From an uncultured Collinsella sp. (GTDB lineage: Bacteria; Actinomycetota; Coriobacteriia; Coriobacteriales; Coriobacteriaceae): 8,421 bases of DNA. Location of the stretch: contig CABSBA010000061.1 of assembly GCA_902475825.1 (NCBI GenBank), positions 1 to 8,421 on the forward strand, read 5' to 3'. The number at the start of each line of letters is the position of its first letter. The stretch's first letter is position 1. The position numbers were made by a program, and so were the translations under genes. The notes under the pieces are model-generated. The model saw only the letters and a program-made list of their open reading frames with translations, ran no database searches and had not been told where the DNA came from. Below are positions 1 through 5,989 of the stretch, piece by piece.

Positions 1-66
1 GTCGGCCTTCTTCTGCGCCTTGTCCCTGGCGGTCCGGGCCTTGTCGAGATCGTTACGTCTTGTCTT
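1..66 (-). other. Possible gene remnant or edge of an unseen gene
   Basis: Read on the minus strand, the frame opens after a TGA at 67-69 and stays open to the window edge. It encodes a charged, Ala/Lys/Asp/Arg-rich stretch (for example RTARDKAQKKAD) of the kind seen in coiled coils. No ATG, GTG or TTG start lies in the visible part, so it cannot be called as a gene here. It may be a decayed fragment left beside the accessory gene, or chance. Nothing else was recognised in these bases. Confidence 0.15.
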
Positions 67-1039
67 TCAACGGCACATCGAGATAGGACATGATGAGTTC
101 CATCACCACGCGGAAGGCATCGGAGTCGACTAGCTGACCATAGGTCATCAGAACGACGGGATATCCCATCGTCTGAAGGGCCGTCGTTCGATCGGAGTCC
201 GAGATCTTGGATTCTATGGATCCGTGAATGGCTTTACCTTGACATTCAACCAGGCACTCCCGGCTGCCGTCCTTATTTGACAGCAAGATATCGGCGTAGC
301 GCCTATCAAGCCCCGAAATCAGGCGGGCGCTGCGCGTCATGCGAATCTCAACATTATTGGTAAGGCGCAGCCCTTCGCCGCCGCGCAGCCTCGAAAGGCC
401 AAACAGCATCGAAGCTTGGACCTCAAGCGGCGATGCCACAATCCCCGTAATGCATTTCGCGGCACGCGTGAACGATTTAGCACCGCGGAGCCCCTGGATC
501 TTATTGGCGAACTCCGTAAGTTCAGAGAGCTCGATCAAGGGAGGCCGTTTCCACAAGTCCGTTGGATTCCCCGAGGCGTCCCTTACGTTTTCCCAGCCCA
601 ACCGCGCGTCACCCCACCGGTCCCCATATGCCTGCTCAAGCGCCAACTTTACCTGAGGCGCAATCTTGCACACGGCAAAGGTGCCGCACATCTCATACAT
701 GCACATAATCAGACGCTCGTTTGAGACCGAGGAAGCCAGGGTCAGCAGGGTAAAGAGCGGGGACGCGACATCAAGGCCAAACTCTGTCTGCCGCACGGAG
801 CCAAACGGCCTCTCCCCATTCCAAACATGCCTGACAATGCGATCGCCCTTACGTCCGCAGCTGCCCTGTGCCAACACGTGTAACGGGGTGCCCAGGAAAT
901 GTTTGACGAGCGGATGCTCACAAAGACGTTCCCTGCGCGGATCGTCCACAGAATCGGGCAGGTCCGGCATTATTGCCAAAACCTGTGGAGGTATCCGGTG
1001 ATACCGAAAGGCAGATATGTCGCACAGCATGTTGTCCAT
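53..1039 (-). CDS. AbiEi-like protein with C-terminal Vsr/DUF559-like nuclease domain
   Basis: The 328-residue protein resembles a type of protein I associate with Coriobacteriia, often annotated as hypothetical or as type IV toxin-antitoxin AbiEi family. What is seen: an N-terminal DISAFRYHRIPPQ segment (about 7-19), a central TPLHVL...RHVWNG block (51-75), then a VASPLFTLLTLA...YEMCGTFAV block (91-123) and a SPLEVQASMLFGL helix (203-215). The C-terminus is a Vsr/DUF559-like PD-(D/E)xK fold: D250 in RYADILL, E265 and Q267 in VECQGK, H272, then DSDRTTAL and a hydrophobic strand. The ATG at 1039 was chosen because the recognisable domain starts right after it. An in-frame TTG at 1168 would add 43 residues with no family resemblance. 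The Shine-Dalgarno (ribosome-binding) signal is weak. Base composition is less GC-rich than in the neighbours, as expected of a transferred gene. The biochemical role is unknown; nuclease or antitoxin activity is inference. Confidence 0.72.
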   Translation of the reverse strand: MDNMLCDISAFRYHRIPPQVLAIMPDLPDSVDDPRRERLCEHPLVKHFLGTPLHVLAQGSCGRKGDRIVRHVWNGERPFGSVRQTEFGLDVASPLFTLLTLASSVSNERLIMCMYEMCGTFAVCKIAPQVKLALEQAYGDRWGDARLGWENVRDASGNPTDLWKRPPLIELSELTEFANKIQGLRGAKSFTRAAKCITGIVASPLEVQASMLFGLSRLRGGEGLRLTNNVEIRMTRSARLISGLDRRYADILLSNKDGSRECLVECQGKAIHGSIESKISDSDRTTALQTMGYPVVLMTYGQLVDSDAFRVVMELIMSYLDVPLKDKT

Positions 1040-1155
1040 GAAAGGTACGTACCCACCGCGTCGTTTGTAAACCCGCCCGGACGGCAAACGCGATGGCTCG
1101 GCCTGCGAACGGTAAATGCTGCTACGTGCACGTCGCGAATCTGCAGGTGACTTAC

Positions 1156-1180
1156 AATCGGTTTGCAAAGCAAACTGATT
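1156..1180. repeat. 25-base palindrome at gene/pseudogene junction
   Basis: Arms GTTTGC and GCAAAC (1161-1166 and 1170-1175) flank AAA. The pairing extends outward through AATCG and TGATT, giving 11-base arms with a single G-T wobble. Neither side has a T-run, so this is not a convincing terminator. It lies upstream of the minus-strand AbiEi-like gene and just before the surviving part of the M20 peptidase gene. It could be an operator of the minus-strand gene or a scar at the junction. Confidence 0.5.
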
Positions 1181-1189
1181 CTAAGGTTT

Positions 1190-1674
1190 CATATGGTTGA
1201 TGATGACGAGGGCGGCTATCGCCCCTTTGTCGTGCCCGACCACGCCAAGGTCTGGGTCGACATGCGCCTGACGCCGCCGACCGATACGGCCGCCGCGATC
1301 AACATGGTCGAGCAGGCCACTGCCACCGCCGAGGCCGCGGTTCCCGGTTGCCATGGCAGTTTCGCCGTGACGGGCGATCGCCCCGCCATCGAGCGCGACC
1401 CGAACTCTCCCCTTCTAGCTGCGCTCAAGCGCGCCGCCGATGACGTGACGGACGCGGACACGACCGTCGGCTTCTTTACCGGCTGCACCGATACCGCCGT
1501 CATTGCCGGCAAGACGGGTAACCGCAATTGCATGAGCTACGGCCCCGGCTCGTTGGTGCTCGCGCATAAGCCCAACGAACCGGGGCCCATGCCGATATCG
1601 TTCGCTGCCAGAACGTGCTCATCGCGCTTGTTGACAACACGCTCTGGGACGCAAGCGTCCAAGTTGGGGCATAA
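1190..1674 (+). pseudogene. M20-family metallopeptidase remnant (ArgE/DapE/ACY1-like), truncated and frameshifted
   Basis: The reading GGYRPFVVPDHAKVWVDMRL followed later by FFTGCTDTAVIAGKTGNRNC and YGPGSLVLAHKPNE is typical of the C-terminal part of M20 amidohydrolases: the end of the dimerisation domain plus the last catalytic segment with the metal-ligand His in AHKPNE. The whole N-terminal catalytic half and the start of the dimerisation domain are absent; upstream sequence is unrelated. Near 1589 the frame is lost. Adding one base there would restore A-D-I-V-R-C-Q-N-V-L-I-A-L-V-D-N-T-L-W-D and a TAA at 1672-1674, the expected family ending. Without it, translation runs in the wrong frame to 1705. 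An ATG at 1193 with an AAGG six bases upstream could start translation of a fragment, but without the other metal ligands no activity is expected. Confidence 0.85.
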
Positions 1675-1713
1675 TAAGCCGCGAACAAACCGACTCGCGC
1701 GTTAGGACCGCCC

Positions 1714-2394
1714 ATGAAAGCACTTCCGTTTCCCTGCATCCGCCCAGCTCAGGACCGCGTGCTCGAAGCGCTGCCGCAGATGGGCGGTATCCTGAGCAGC
1801 AACGACGCCCTGCGCGACGCCATCGCCGACGGGCCTATGCTCAAAGATCCGGGCGCGGCGTATTACGTGTACGAGTGCTCGGGCGAACCGGGTCGCGTGA
1901 CGGGTGTCGTGGCGATTTGCCCGGTCGGCGTACTGGCGGGCGACGGCGCGACCCCCGCAGGTGCGACCGCAGCCGCCCGCGCAATCGCCGAGCTTAAGGT
2001 CCAGCCGCGCCCTGTGTCGCTTACCTACGAGGCGTCGCCCGTCATGGATATCATCCTGGGCGCCGCCAAAGAGGGTGCGTCGCTCTATGCCGTCACCGAC
2101 CCCGCCGGCATTACGCACCGCGTGTGGGAGGTCAAGCGCGAGGACGCCGTTGCCGCCATCCGAGCCATGCTCGACCAGGCACCAGAGCCAGCGCCGGCTG
2201 ACGACTCCACCTATGCCGCCGCGCTGACAGGGGCGGCGCAGCTCCTGGCGGACGAGGCCCGCACAGCCGGCACCTACACGGGCAAAGAGCCGTTCAACTT
2301 TACCGTTGCCGCGTTATTCCCCGCCGCACAGGTCGCCGGCGGCGCGCCGCAGGTTCCGACGGGTCTGCTCACCCACCAGATCGCACGGTTCTAA
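1714..2394 (+). CDS. Short DUF1015-like protein
   Basis: The 226-residue protein begins MKALPFPCIRPAQDRVLEALP, which resembles the start of DUF1015 proteins. It goes on with YYVYE...GRVTGVVAICPV (50-72) and ends with GKEPFNFTVAALFP and PTGLLTHQI, again as in that family. DUF1015 proteins are usually around 400 residues and carry an ADGHHR motif and a His-Glu pair in the middle. Here the protein is about half that length and neither motif is visible, so it may be a reduced or divergent member that has lost its usual activity. DUF1015 genes are often near serine biosynthesis genes in other genomes; none are seen here. The start is supported by TTAGGA (1702-1707) six bases before the ATG. The gene sits 40 bases behind the broken M20 gene, perhaps once co-transcribed with it. 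Function unknown. Confidence 0.7.
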   Translation: MKALPFPCIRPAQDRVLEALPQMGGILSSNDALRDAIADGPMLKDPGAAYYVYECSGEPGRVTGVVAICPVGVLAGDGATPAGATAAARAIAELKVQPRPVSLTYEASPVMDIILGAAKEGASLYAVTDPAGITHRVWEVKREDAVAAIRAMLDQAPEPAPADDSTYAAALTGAAQLLADEARTAGTYTGKEPFNFTVAALFPAAQVAGGAPQVPTGLLTHQIARF

Positions 2395-2438
2395 CAGGGT
2401 CTAAACGCCCAGCACAAAGACTCGGCAGCTCAACAAAC

Positions 2439-2476
2439 AAGGGGCGGGGATACATGCGCATGCATCCTCGCCCCTT
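2439..2476. terminator. Bidirectional hairpin terminator between convergent genes
   Basis: An 18-bp stem (one G-T wobble, one A-C mismatch) is formed by 2439-2456 and 2459-2476 around the self-complementary ATGCGCAT centre. It lies between the end of the DUF1015-like gene (2394) and the end of the minus-strand phosphatase (2522). On the plus strand it is followed only by TTT. On the minus strand it is followed by a looser T-rich TTGTTTGTTG. It probably ends transcription from both sides. Confidence 0.7.
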
Positions 2477-2521
2477 TCACATCGAGCAATGATGTCGGCA
2501 ATCCACGTCGCCACGCCCAGG

Positions 2522-3157
2522 CTACCCGCGCTGCGGACCCGCTGCCGCCACCAGCGGCTCAAGACCCAGCTCGCGCGCATAATCTTCCTGCGTAAAGACT
2601 TCGACCAAGTCAAACGTATCGGTCACATCGTCAAATGCAAAATGCAGCACCGAGCAGTTGCCCGGCACACGGTCGCGCTCGTCTGCCGCCGCGCCCTTCA
2701 CGTAATCCATAAACTCCTTGATAGCCGAGCCATGGCTTACCGCGAGCACGCACGAATGATCCGGGCGTCGCATAAGATCGGTCAACGTCGCCACCATGCG
2801 CTCGCGCACCTGCATCTGCCCCTCGCCGCCGAACTGGCGGTAAAAGTCACGCCACGGACGCCCAGGCATCAGCATCACGCGCTCGGCCTCGAAGTCACCA
2901 AAGAACCACTCACGCAGGCCATCAAGGCGCTCGTAGACAAGGCCCGGCCACAGGCTGGCGATAGTCTGCTCGGTGCGGTGCAGCGTCGAGGTATAGGCAT
3001 GATCGGGCTCAATGCCGCGCGCACGCAAGAACATGCCGGCGCGCGCCGCCTGGTCGCATCCCAGCTGCGTGAGAGGCGAGTCGCTCCAGCCCTGAATAAT
3101 GCGCTTAAGGTTGAATATCGTCTGTCCATGACGGACCAGATACAGATCCTTATTCAT
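2522..3157 (-). CDS. Histidine phosphatase family protein (phosphoglycerate mutase-like)
   Basis: The 211-residue protein belongs to the histidine phosphatase superfamily, which transfers phosphate through a phospho-histidine. The core is visible: LVRHGQT with R9 and the nucleophile H10, STLHRTEQT with R61, the LREWFFGDFE block with acid E83, and VSHGSA with H142. The protein is cytosolic with no signal peptide. The substrate cannot be read from the sequence; members act on phosphosugars, phospho-cofactors and nucleotides. The ATG at 3157 is preceded by AAAGGA (3167-3172) with a nine-base spacer. It is the second of two tandem paralogues, starting 21 bases after the stop of the first, so they are surely one transcript. 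Compared with its partner it has a C-terminal tail of about 30 residues (FTQEDYARELGLEPLVAAAGPQRG) and a longer loop before the last strand. Confidence 0.92.
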   Translation of the reverse strand: MNKDLYLVRHGQTIFNLKRIIQGWSDSPLTQLGCDQAARAGMFLRARGIEPDHAYTSTLHRTEQTIASLWPGLVYERLDGLREWFFGDFEAERVMLMPGRPWRDFYRQFGGEGQMQVRERMVATLTDLMRRPDHSCVLAVSHGSAIKEFMDYVKGAAADERDRVPGNCSVLHFAFDDVTDTFDLVEVFTQEDYARELGLEPLVAAAGPQRG

Positions 3158-3178
3158 AGGGAGGGGTCCTTTCGCTCG

Positions 3179-3721
3179 TTACCAATCAAGGAGCGAAAAC
3201 GCCCCATCACAATAGCTAAAATGAAGCACGGCGCCGTTGTCGAGCTGTTCTCCCCCGCCGGCCACATACTCAAGAAACTCCTGGCAGGCTGAGCCGTGGG
3301 AAACGGCCAGCACGCAGTCGTGCCGAGGCCGAGCCATAATACGAGACAGCGCCGCGACCATACGTGCGCGAAGCTCACTTTCCGACTCGCCATCAAAGGC
3401 GACCGGATAATCGCCCCAGGGTTGCGCCGGCATCTCGCGGTTTGATGTGCCCTCCAACGATCCCAAATGCCACTCGCGCAGGTCATCGACCAGCTCTATG
3501 GAACGGCCCTCACCAACAATAAGCTCGGTCGTGTGGCGTGCCCGACCCAACGGAGACGAATACGCATGGTCAAAGGAGATGCCGCGCGCCTCAAACGCCG
3601 CGCGCGTCGCCAGTGCCTGCTCGCGCCCGCGCGCCGTAAGCGGCGAATCGTGCCAGCCCTGCAAAATGTTCTGCACATTGAGCTCGGTCTGCCCATGCCG
3701 CACCAAATACAGATCGGCCAC
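3179..3721 (-). CDS. Histidine phosphatase family protein, GTG start
   Basis: The 180-residue protein is a second member of the histidine phosphatase superfamily. R8 and the nucleophile H9 lie in LVRHGQT, R60 in SSPLGR, E83 in LREWHLGSLE and H142 in VSHGSA, so the active site appears complete. It shares long stretches with its downstream neighbour (LYLVRHGQT, QGW.DSPLT, VLAVSHGSA), so the pair arose by duplication and then diverged. The start is GTG (3721-3719); the overlapping ATG at 3723 is in another frame. The strong purine run GAGGGGAGG (3726-3734) supports the GTG. Its upstream flank is a strong palindrome (3737-3771), and the nitroreductase gene ends 82 bases away. The substrate is unknown. 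Confidence 0.92.
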   Translation of the reverse strand: MADLYLVRHGQTELNVQNILQGWHDSPLTARGREQALATRAAFEARGISFDHAYSSPLGRARHTTELIVGEGRSIELVDDLREWHLGSLEGTSNREMPAQPWGDYPVAFDGESESELRARMVAALSRIMARPRHDCVLAVSHGSACQEFLEYVAGGGEQLDNGAVLHFSYCDGAFSLLDW

Positions 3722-3725
3722 ATGC

Positions 3726-3734
3726 CCTCCCCTC
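3726..3734 (-). promoter_or_regulatory. Ribosome binding site deciding the GTG start
   Basis: On the minus strand the run GAGGGGAGG precedes the GTG at 3721 by four bases (measured from GGAGG) or eight (from GAGGGG). It begins three bases after the stem of the palindrome 3737-3771, so folding of that stem in the mRNA could affect ribosome access. Confidence 0.6.
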
Positions 3735-3736
3735 GT

Positions 3737-3771
3737 ACCACCACAAAGGGGACGGTCACCTTTGTGGTGGT
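3737..3771. repeat. Perfect 13-bp-stem palindrome, REP-like
   Basis: Arms ACCACCACAAAGG (3737-3749) and CCTTTGTGGTGGT (3759-3771) are perfectly complementary around a nine-base loop. On the minus transcript, which runs through it between the nitroreductase and the first phosphatase, no T-run follows, so it does not look like an intrinsic terminator. The AAAGGGGACGGTCACCTTTG core resembles short palindromic intergenic repeats found in many copies in bacterial genomes. Copy number cannot be judged from this window. Confidence 0.6.
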
Positions 3772-3803
3772 TTACCGCCGGATCACGCCGCGGCGACGCT
3801 CAA

Positions 3804-4475
3804 CTACACCAGTACGTCGGCGAGTGGACGCTTGGGTACGTGGTGTACCTGTGCCTCGTCACGCCAGTAATTAATTGAGCCGTCGGGGTTGGAATCAATT
3901 GCATCGATCACCTGTGTCTCGGCGGGAACGCCAAAGACCATGATCAGCTTGACCTCGTACTTGTCGCCGTCAAGTCCCATGACATCAATCGCACGAGACG
4001 GAAAAGCCTTGAACATGCACGCCGCCACCTCGGGCGTAGCGCTGCGGGCGGCGAGCATCATCGTCTGCGCGGCGATACCAGCGTCTGCCTCGGTGATTGG
4101 CGCGGCAGGCTTGCCCGGAGCGGGACGCTCGGCAAGGATCGCGATATAGCCGGTCGGGCGCTCGCCCTCGACAGGACCCGACCAATCCTTGAGCGCACCA
4201 GCCCATGTGAGCTTTTCAAATAAGCTCGAACACTCCTCGGCGTCGCTCACCACATGAAAACGTAGGCGCTGAGCATTAGCGCCACAGGGAGCCAGATGCG
4301 CCAGCTCTGCTAGCTCGAGCAAAAACTCGCGCGGTACGCGCATGGACTCGTCAAATCGGCGGCACGTGCGGGCGCGACGAACCAGCGCGTCAAACGATTC
4401 CAGACCGAGCTTTTCGCAACCTTGCTTTGCCATCGACTCCACGCTCGACGGCACCGCGGGAACAGCTTCGTTCAT
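3804..4475 (-). CDS. Nitroreductase family protein (FMN-dependent)
   Basis: The 223-residue protein has the layout of nitroreductase-family flavoproteins, which bind FMN as dimers and use NAD(P)H to reduce nitro compounds, quinones or other acceptors. Seen: the FMN-phosphate motif RRARTCRRF (33-41), LAPCGANAQRLRF (61-73), DWSGP...ERPTGYIAIL (97-114), DAGIAAQTMMLAA (131-143) and the C-terminal INYWRDEAQVHHVPKR (201-216). The start is taken as the ATG at 4475, which has a GGGGG run five bases upstream. A TTG at 4487 would add four residues but has no ribosome site. A site closely matching the DtxR/IdeR iron box lies 28 bases upstream, so repression by iron is plausible. That would fit a role in iron or redox metabolism, but the true substrate is unknown. 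No terminator separates it from the phosphatase genes. Confidence 0.9.
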   Translation of the reverse strand: MNEAVPAVPSSVESMAKQGCEKLGLESFDALVRRARTCRRFDESMRVPREFLLELAELAHLAPCGANAQRLRFHVVSDAEECSSLFEKLTWAGALKDWSGPVEGERPTGYIAILAERPAPGKPAAPITEADAGIAAQTMMLAARSATPEVAACMFKAFPSRAIDVMGLDGDKYEVKLIMVFGVPAETQVIDAIDSNPDGSINYWRDEAQVHHVPKRPLADVLV

Positions 4476-4503
4476 AGAGACCCCCAATAAAAGGCAATTG
4501 TCC

Positions 4504-4522
4504 TTAGGAAAATCTAACCTAA
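4504..4522. promoter_or_regulatory. Candidate DtxR/IdeR-type iron box
   Basis: TTAGGAAAATCTAACCTAA matches the classical DtxR/IdeR consensus TTAGGTTAGCCTAACCTAA at 15 of 19 positions, including both outer TTAGG/CCTAA arms. It lies 28 bases upstream of the nitroreductase ATG, where a repressor would block transcription on the minus strand. It is also about 215 bases upstream of the HdeD-like gene on the other strand. The match is read from the sequence. Binding by a metal-dependent repressor is inferred. Confidence 0.55.
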
Positions 4523-4679
4523 AACACAGGCAATAACGAACAGAGCCGCAATGTTCTACATCTGTTGAATAGAAAAACGCGACATGGGGAACAACGAGAA
4601 CAAATCGGGACCTTTGGGTTACACTTCACCCTCCCCGACCCATACGCCGGTGCCTTTAGGCGATACTTGTTGTAGCAGC

Positions 4680-4695
4680 TGCGGCATACGCCGCA
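4680..4695. promoter_or_regulatory. Small hairpin in the leader of the HdeD-like gene
   Basis: TGCGGC and GCCGCA pair across an ATAC loop, giving a tight six-bp stem, followed by AAAAAC on the plus strand. It would sit in the 5' leader about 40 bases before the ATG at 4738. No T-run follows on either strand, so it is not an intrinsic terminator. The rest of 4523-4679 shows no promoter I can defend. Confidence 0.25.
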
Positions 4696-4737
4696 AAAAC
4701 GACAATGACGGCAAACGCCGCGCGGAAAGGAGACCTC

Positions 4738-5340
4738 ATGGGTATCTTTAAGAACGACGACCAGCAGTCGAATCTGTTTGGATTTGACGAGAAAAGCATG
4801 GCAGGCAAGGCAATCAAGGCCGTGCGCTGGATCTACGCCGTCACGGGCGTCATCGCACTGCTCGCCGGCATCGCGTTGCTGTTTGCGCCCGCTAAGTCCC
4901 TCGTCTTCCTGACGACCGTCCTGGGCTTCTACTTTATAATCACGGCAGCCATCAGGCTGTTCACCGCCATTTTTGAGCCGCTGCTGCCCGCCGGCTGGCG
5001 CGTGACGAGCATCATCTCCAACCTGCTCATCATTCTGGGCGGCGTCATAATCCTGCGCAATCAGGCCTTCTCGACCGCGACGCTCACCACGCTCGTGGTG
5101 GTCGTGGCTGGCTTTGGCTGGATTGTCGAAGGTGTCATGTCCATTCTGGAGTCCGAGCTTTCGTCTAACCGCGCCCTCGCCATCCTGAGCGGCGCGCTCT
5201 CCATCATCGCCGGCATGTTCGTGTTTATCTATCCGCTGTGGTCGGCAAAGATGCTCGTCATCTTTAGCGGCGCCGCGCTCCTGGTGTTTGGCGTGACGCT
5301 GATTATTCGTGCTATCCGCTTTGGCAAGCTGGTGCGCTAG
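4738..5340 (+). CDS. HdeD/DUF308 family membrane protein
   Basis: The 200-residue protein is a small integral membrane protein of the HdeD/DUF308 family. After a hydrophilic 25-residue start, six hydrophobic segments can be seen at about 33-50, 55-78, 90-107, 115-136, 146-164 and 170-192, ending in the basic tail RAIRFGKLVR. This is the usual six-helix layout made of repeated DUF308 units. E. coli HdeD is linked to acid resistance at high cell density. Most relatives have no known role, and nothing here ties this one to acid stress. The ATG at 4738 was chosen because AAAGGAG (4726-4732) stands five bases before it. An in-frame ATG at 4705 would add 11 residues without a ribosome site. Its TAG is immediately followed by the ATG of the DUF188 gene, so the two are co-transcribed. 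Confidence 0.88.
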   Translation: MGIFKNDDQQSNLFGFDEKSMAGKAIKAVRWIYAVTGVIALLAGIALLFAPAKSLVFLTTVLGFYFIITAAIRLFTAIFEPLLPAGWRVTSIISNLLIILGGVIILRNQAFSTATLTTLVVVVAGFGWIVEGVMSILESELSSNRALAILSGALSIIAGMFVFIYPLWSAKMLVIFSGAALLVFGVTLIIRAIRFGKLVR

Positions 5341-5823
5341 ATGCCGCGAACGCTGTTTATTGATGCTGACGCCTGCCCGGTCACGCGTGAGTCGATCGAC
5401 TGCGCGCGGCGGGCGGGCGTCGCCGTGGTGATTGCCGGCAACAGCACGCAGAACCTGGAGCGGCACATTCGCCGCGACGACCCGCGCGATGCCGAGCACG
5501 CGCGACGCGGCTTTTGGGTCACCACGCTCGACGTGAGCGTGGGCGCCGATAGCGCCGACTTTGCCATTGTCGAGCGTCTGCAGGCGGGCGACGTGGTCGT
5601 GACGCAGGACATTGGCCTGGCGAGCATGGTGCTCGGCCGCGATGCCGCCGCCATCGGCGTGCGCGGGCGCGTGTACGACAAGGCGACCATCGACATGCAG
5701 CTGTTTATTCGCCACGAAGAAAAGAAGGTGCGCCGCGCTGGCGGTCGCACCCGCGGGCCGGCAGCCTTCACCGGCGAAGACCGCGCCCGCTTTAAGCGCA
5801 ACCTTACCGAGCTGCTGCGCTAA
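5341..5823 (+). CDS. YaiI/YqxD family protein (DUF188)
   Basis: The 160-residue protein is a full-length member of the YaiI/YqxD family (DUF188), a compact cytosolic fold related to PIN-like nucleases. The N-terminal FIDADACPV (6-14) is the family signature. Further conserved blocks are GADSADFAIVE (68-78) followed by GDVVVTQDIGLA, with acidic residues placed as in PIN-like active sites, then GRVYDKATID and a basic C-terminal part (EEKKVRRAGGRTRGP...FKRNLTELL). The molecular function of the family is not established; nuclease activity is only suggested by the fold. The ATG directly follows the TAG of the HdeD-like gene, with no good ribosome site of its own, so translation probably depends on ribosomes finishing the upstream gene. 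A terminator follows the stop within three bases. Confidence 0.93.
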   Translation: MPRTLFIDADACPVTRESIDCARRAGVAVVIAGNSTQNLERHIRRDDPRDAEHARRGFWVTTLDVSVGADSADFAIVERLQAGDVVVTQDIGLASMVLGRDAAAIGVRGRVYDKATIDMQLFIRHEEKKVRRAGGRTRGPAAFTGEDRARFKRNLTELLR

Positions 5824-5825
5824 CC

Positions 5826-5864
5826 AAGGCAGATTTTGGGATATGCCTGGAAATCTGCCTTTTT
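5826..5864 (+). terminator. Intrinsic terminator of the HdeD-like/DUF188 pair
   Basis: Arms AAGGCAGATTT (5826-5836) and AAATCTGCCTT (5851-5861) form an 11-bp stem with a 14-base loop, running into TTTTT (5860-5864). It begins two bases after the DUF188 stop codon and is a standard rho-independent terminator for the plus strand. Confidence 0.85.
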
Positions 5865-5905
5865 GTTTGGGGCGGTGTGAGCGCTCGGGGTCCATGGCTC
5901 AACAA

Positions 5906-5978
5906 AAAACGGGCTTCAAAATACCATGCGTCGTCGCATTGTGTAGGCGCCGTGCATAGCTATTTTGAAGCCCGTTTT
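5906..5978. terminator. Large-loop bidirectional terminator hairpin
   Basis: Arms 5906-5923 and 5961-5978 pair perfectly over 18 bp (core ACGGGCTTCAAAATA). The 37-base loop contains a small inner hairpin (ATGCG and CGCAT, 5926-5939). On the minus strand the stem ends in a TTTT run plus TTGTTG, starting 11 bases after the stop of the metal exporter, so it is the exporter's terminator. On the plus strand it ends in TTTTGTT and backs up the terminator of the DUF188 gene. The unusually long loop is the odd point. Confidence 0.75.
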
Positions 5979-5989
5979 GTTAGGCCTAC

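Noticed and set aside
1040..1168. TTG-initiated N-terminal extension of the AbiEi-like gene
   Set aside because: Its 43 residues have no family resemblance, run through the palindrome arm and lack a ribosome site; the ATG at 1039 precedes the domain.
1631..1675. TTGACA and CATAAT as a promoter for the DUF1015-like gene
   Set aside because: The hexamers are 33 bases apart, far beyond the usual 16-18, and TTGACA encodes part of the conserved M20 C-terminus.
2489..3292. A 267-codon open frame on the plus strand
   Set aside because: It is opposite the two histidine phosphatase genes, whose catalytic motifs are complete.
4519..5895. A 458-codon open frame on the minus strand
   Set aside because: It lies opposite the HdeD-like and DUF188 genes, which have clear family signatures. 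The translation is Arg/His/Ala/Asp-rich low complexity, as expected antisense to GC-rich coding sequence.
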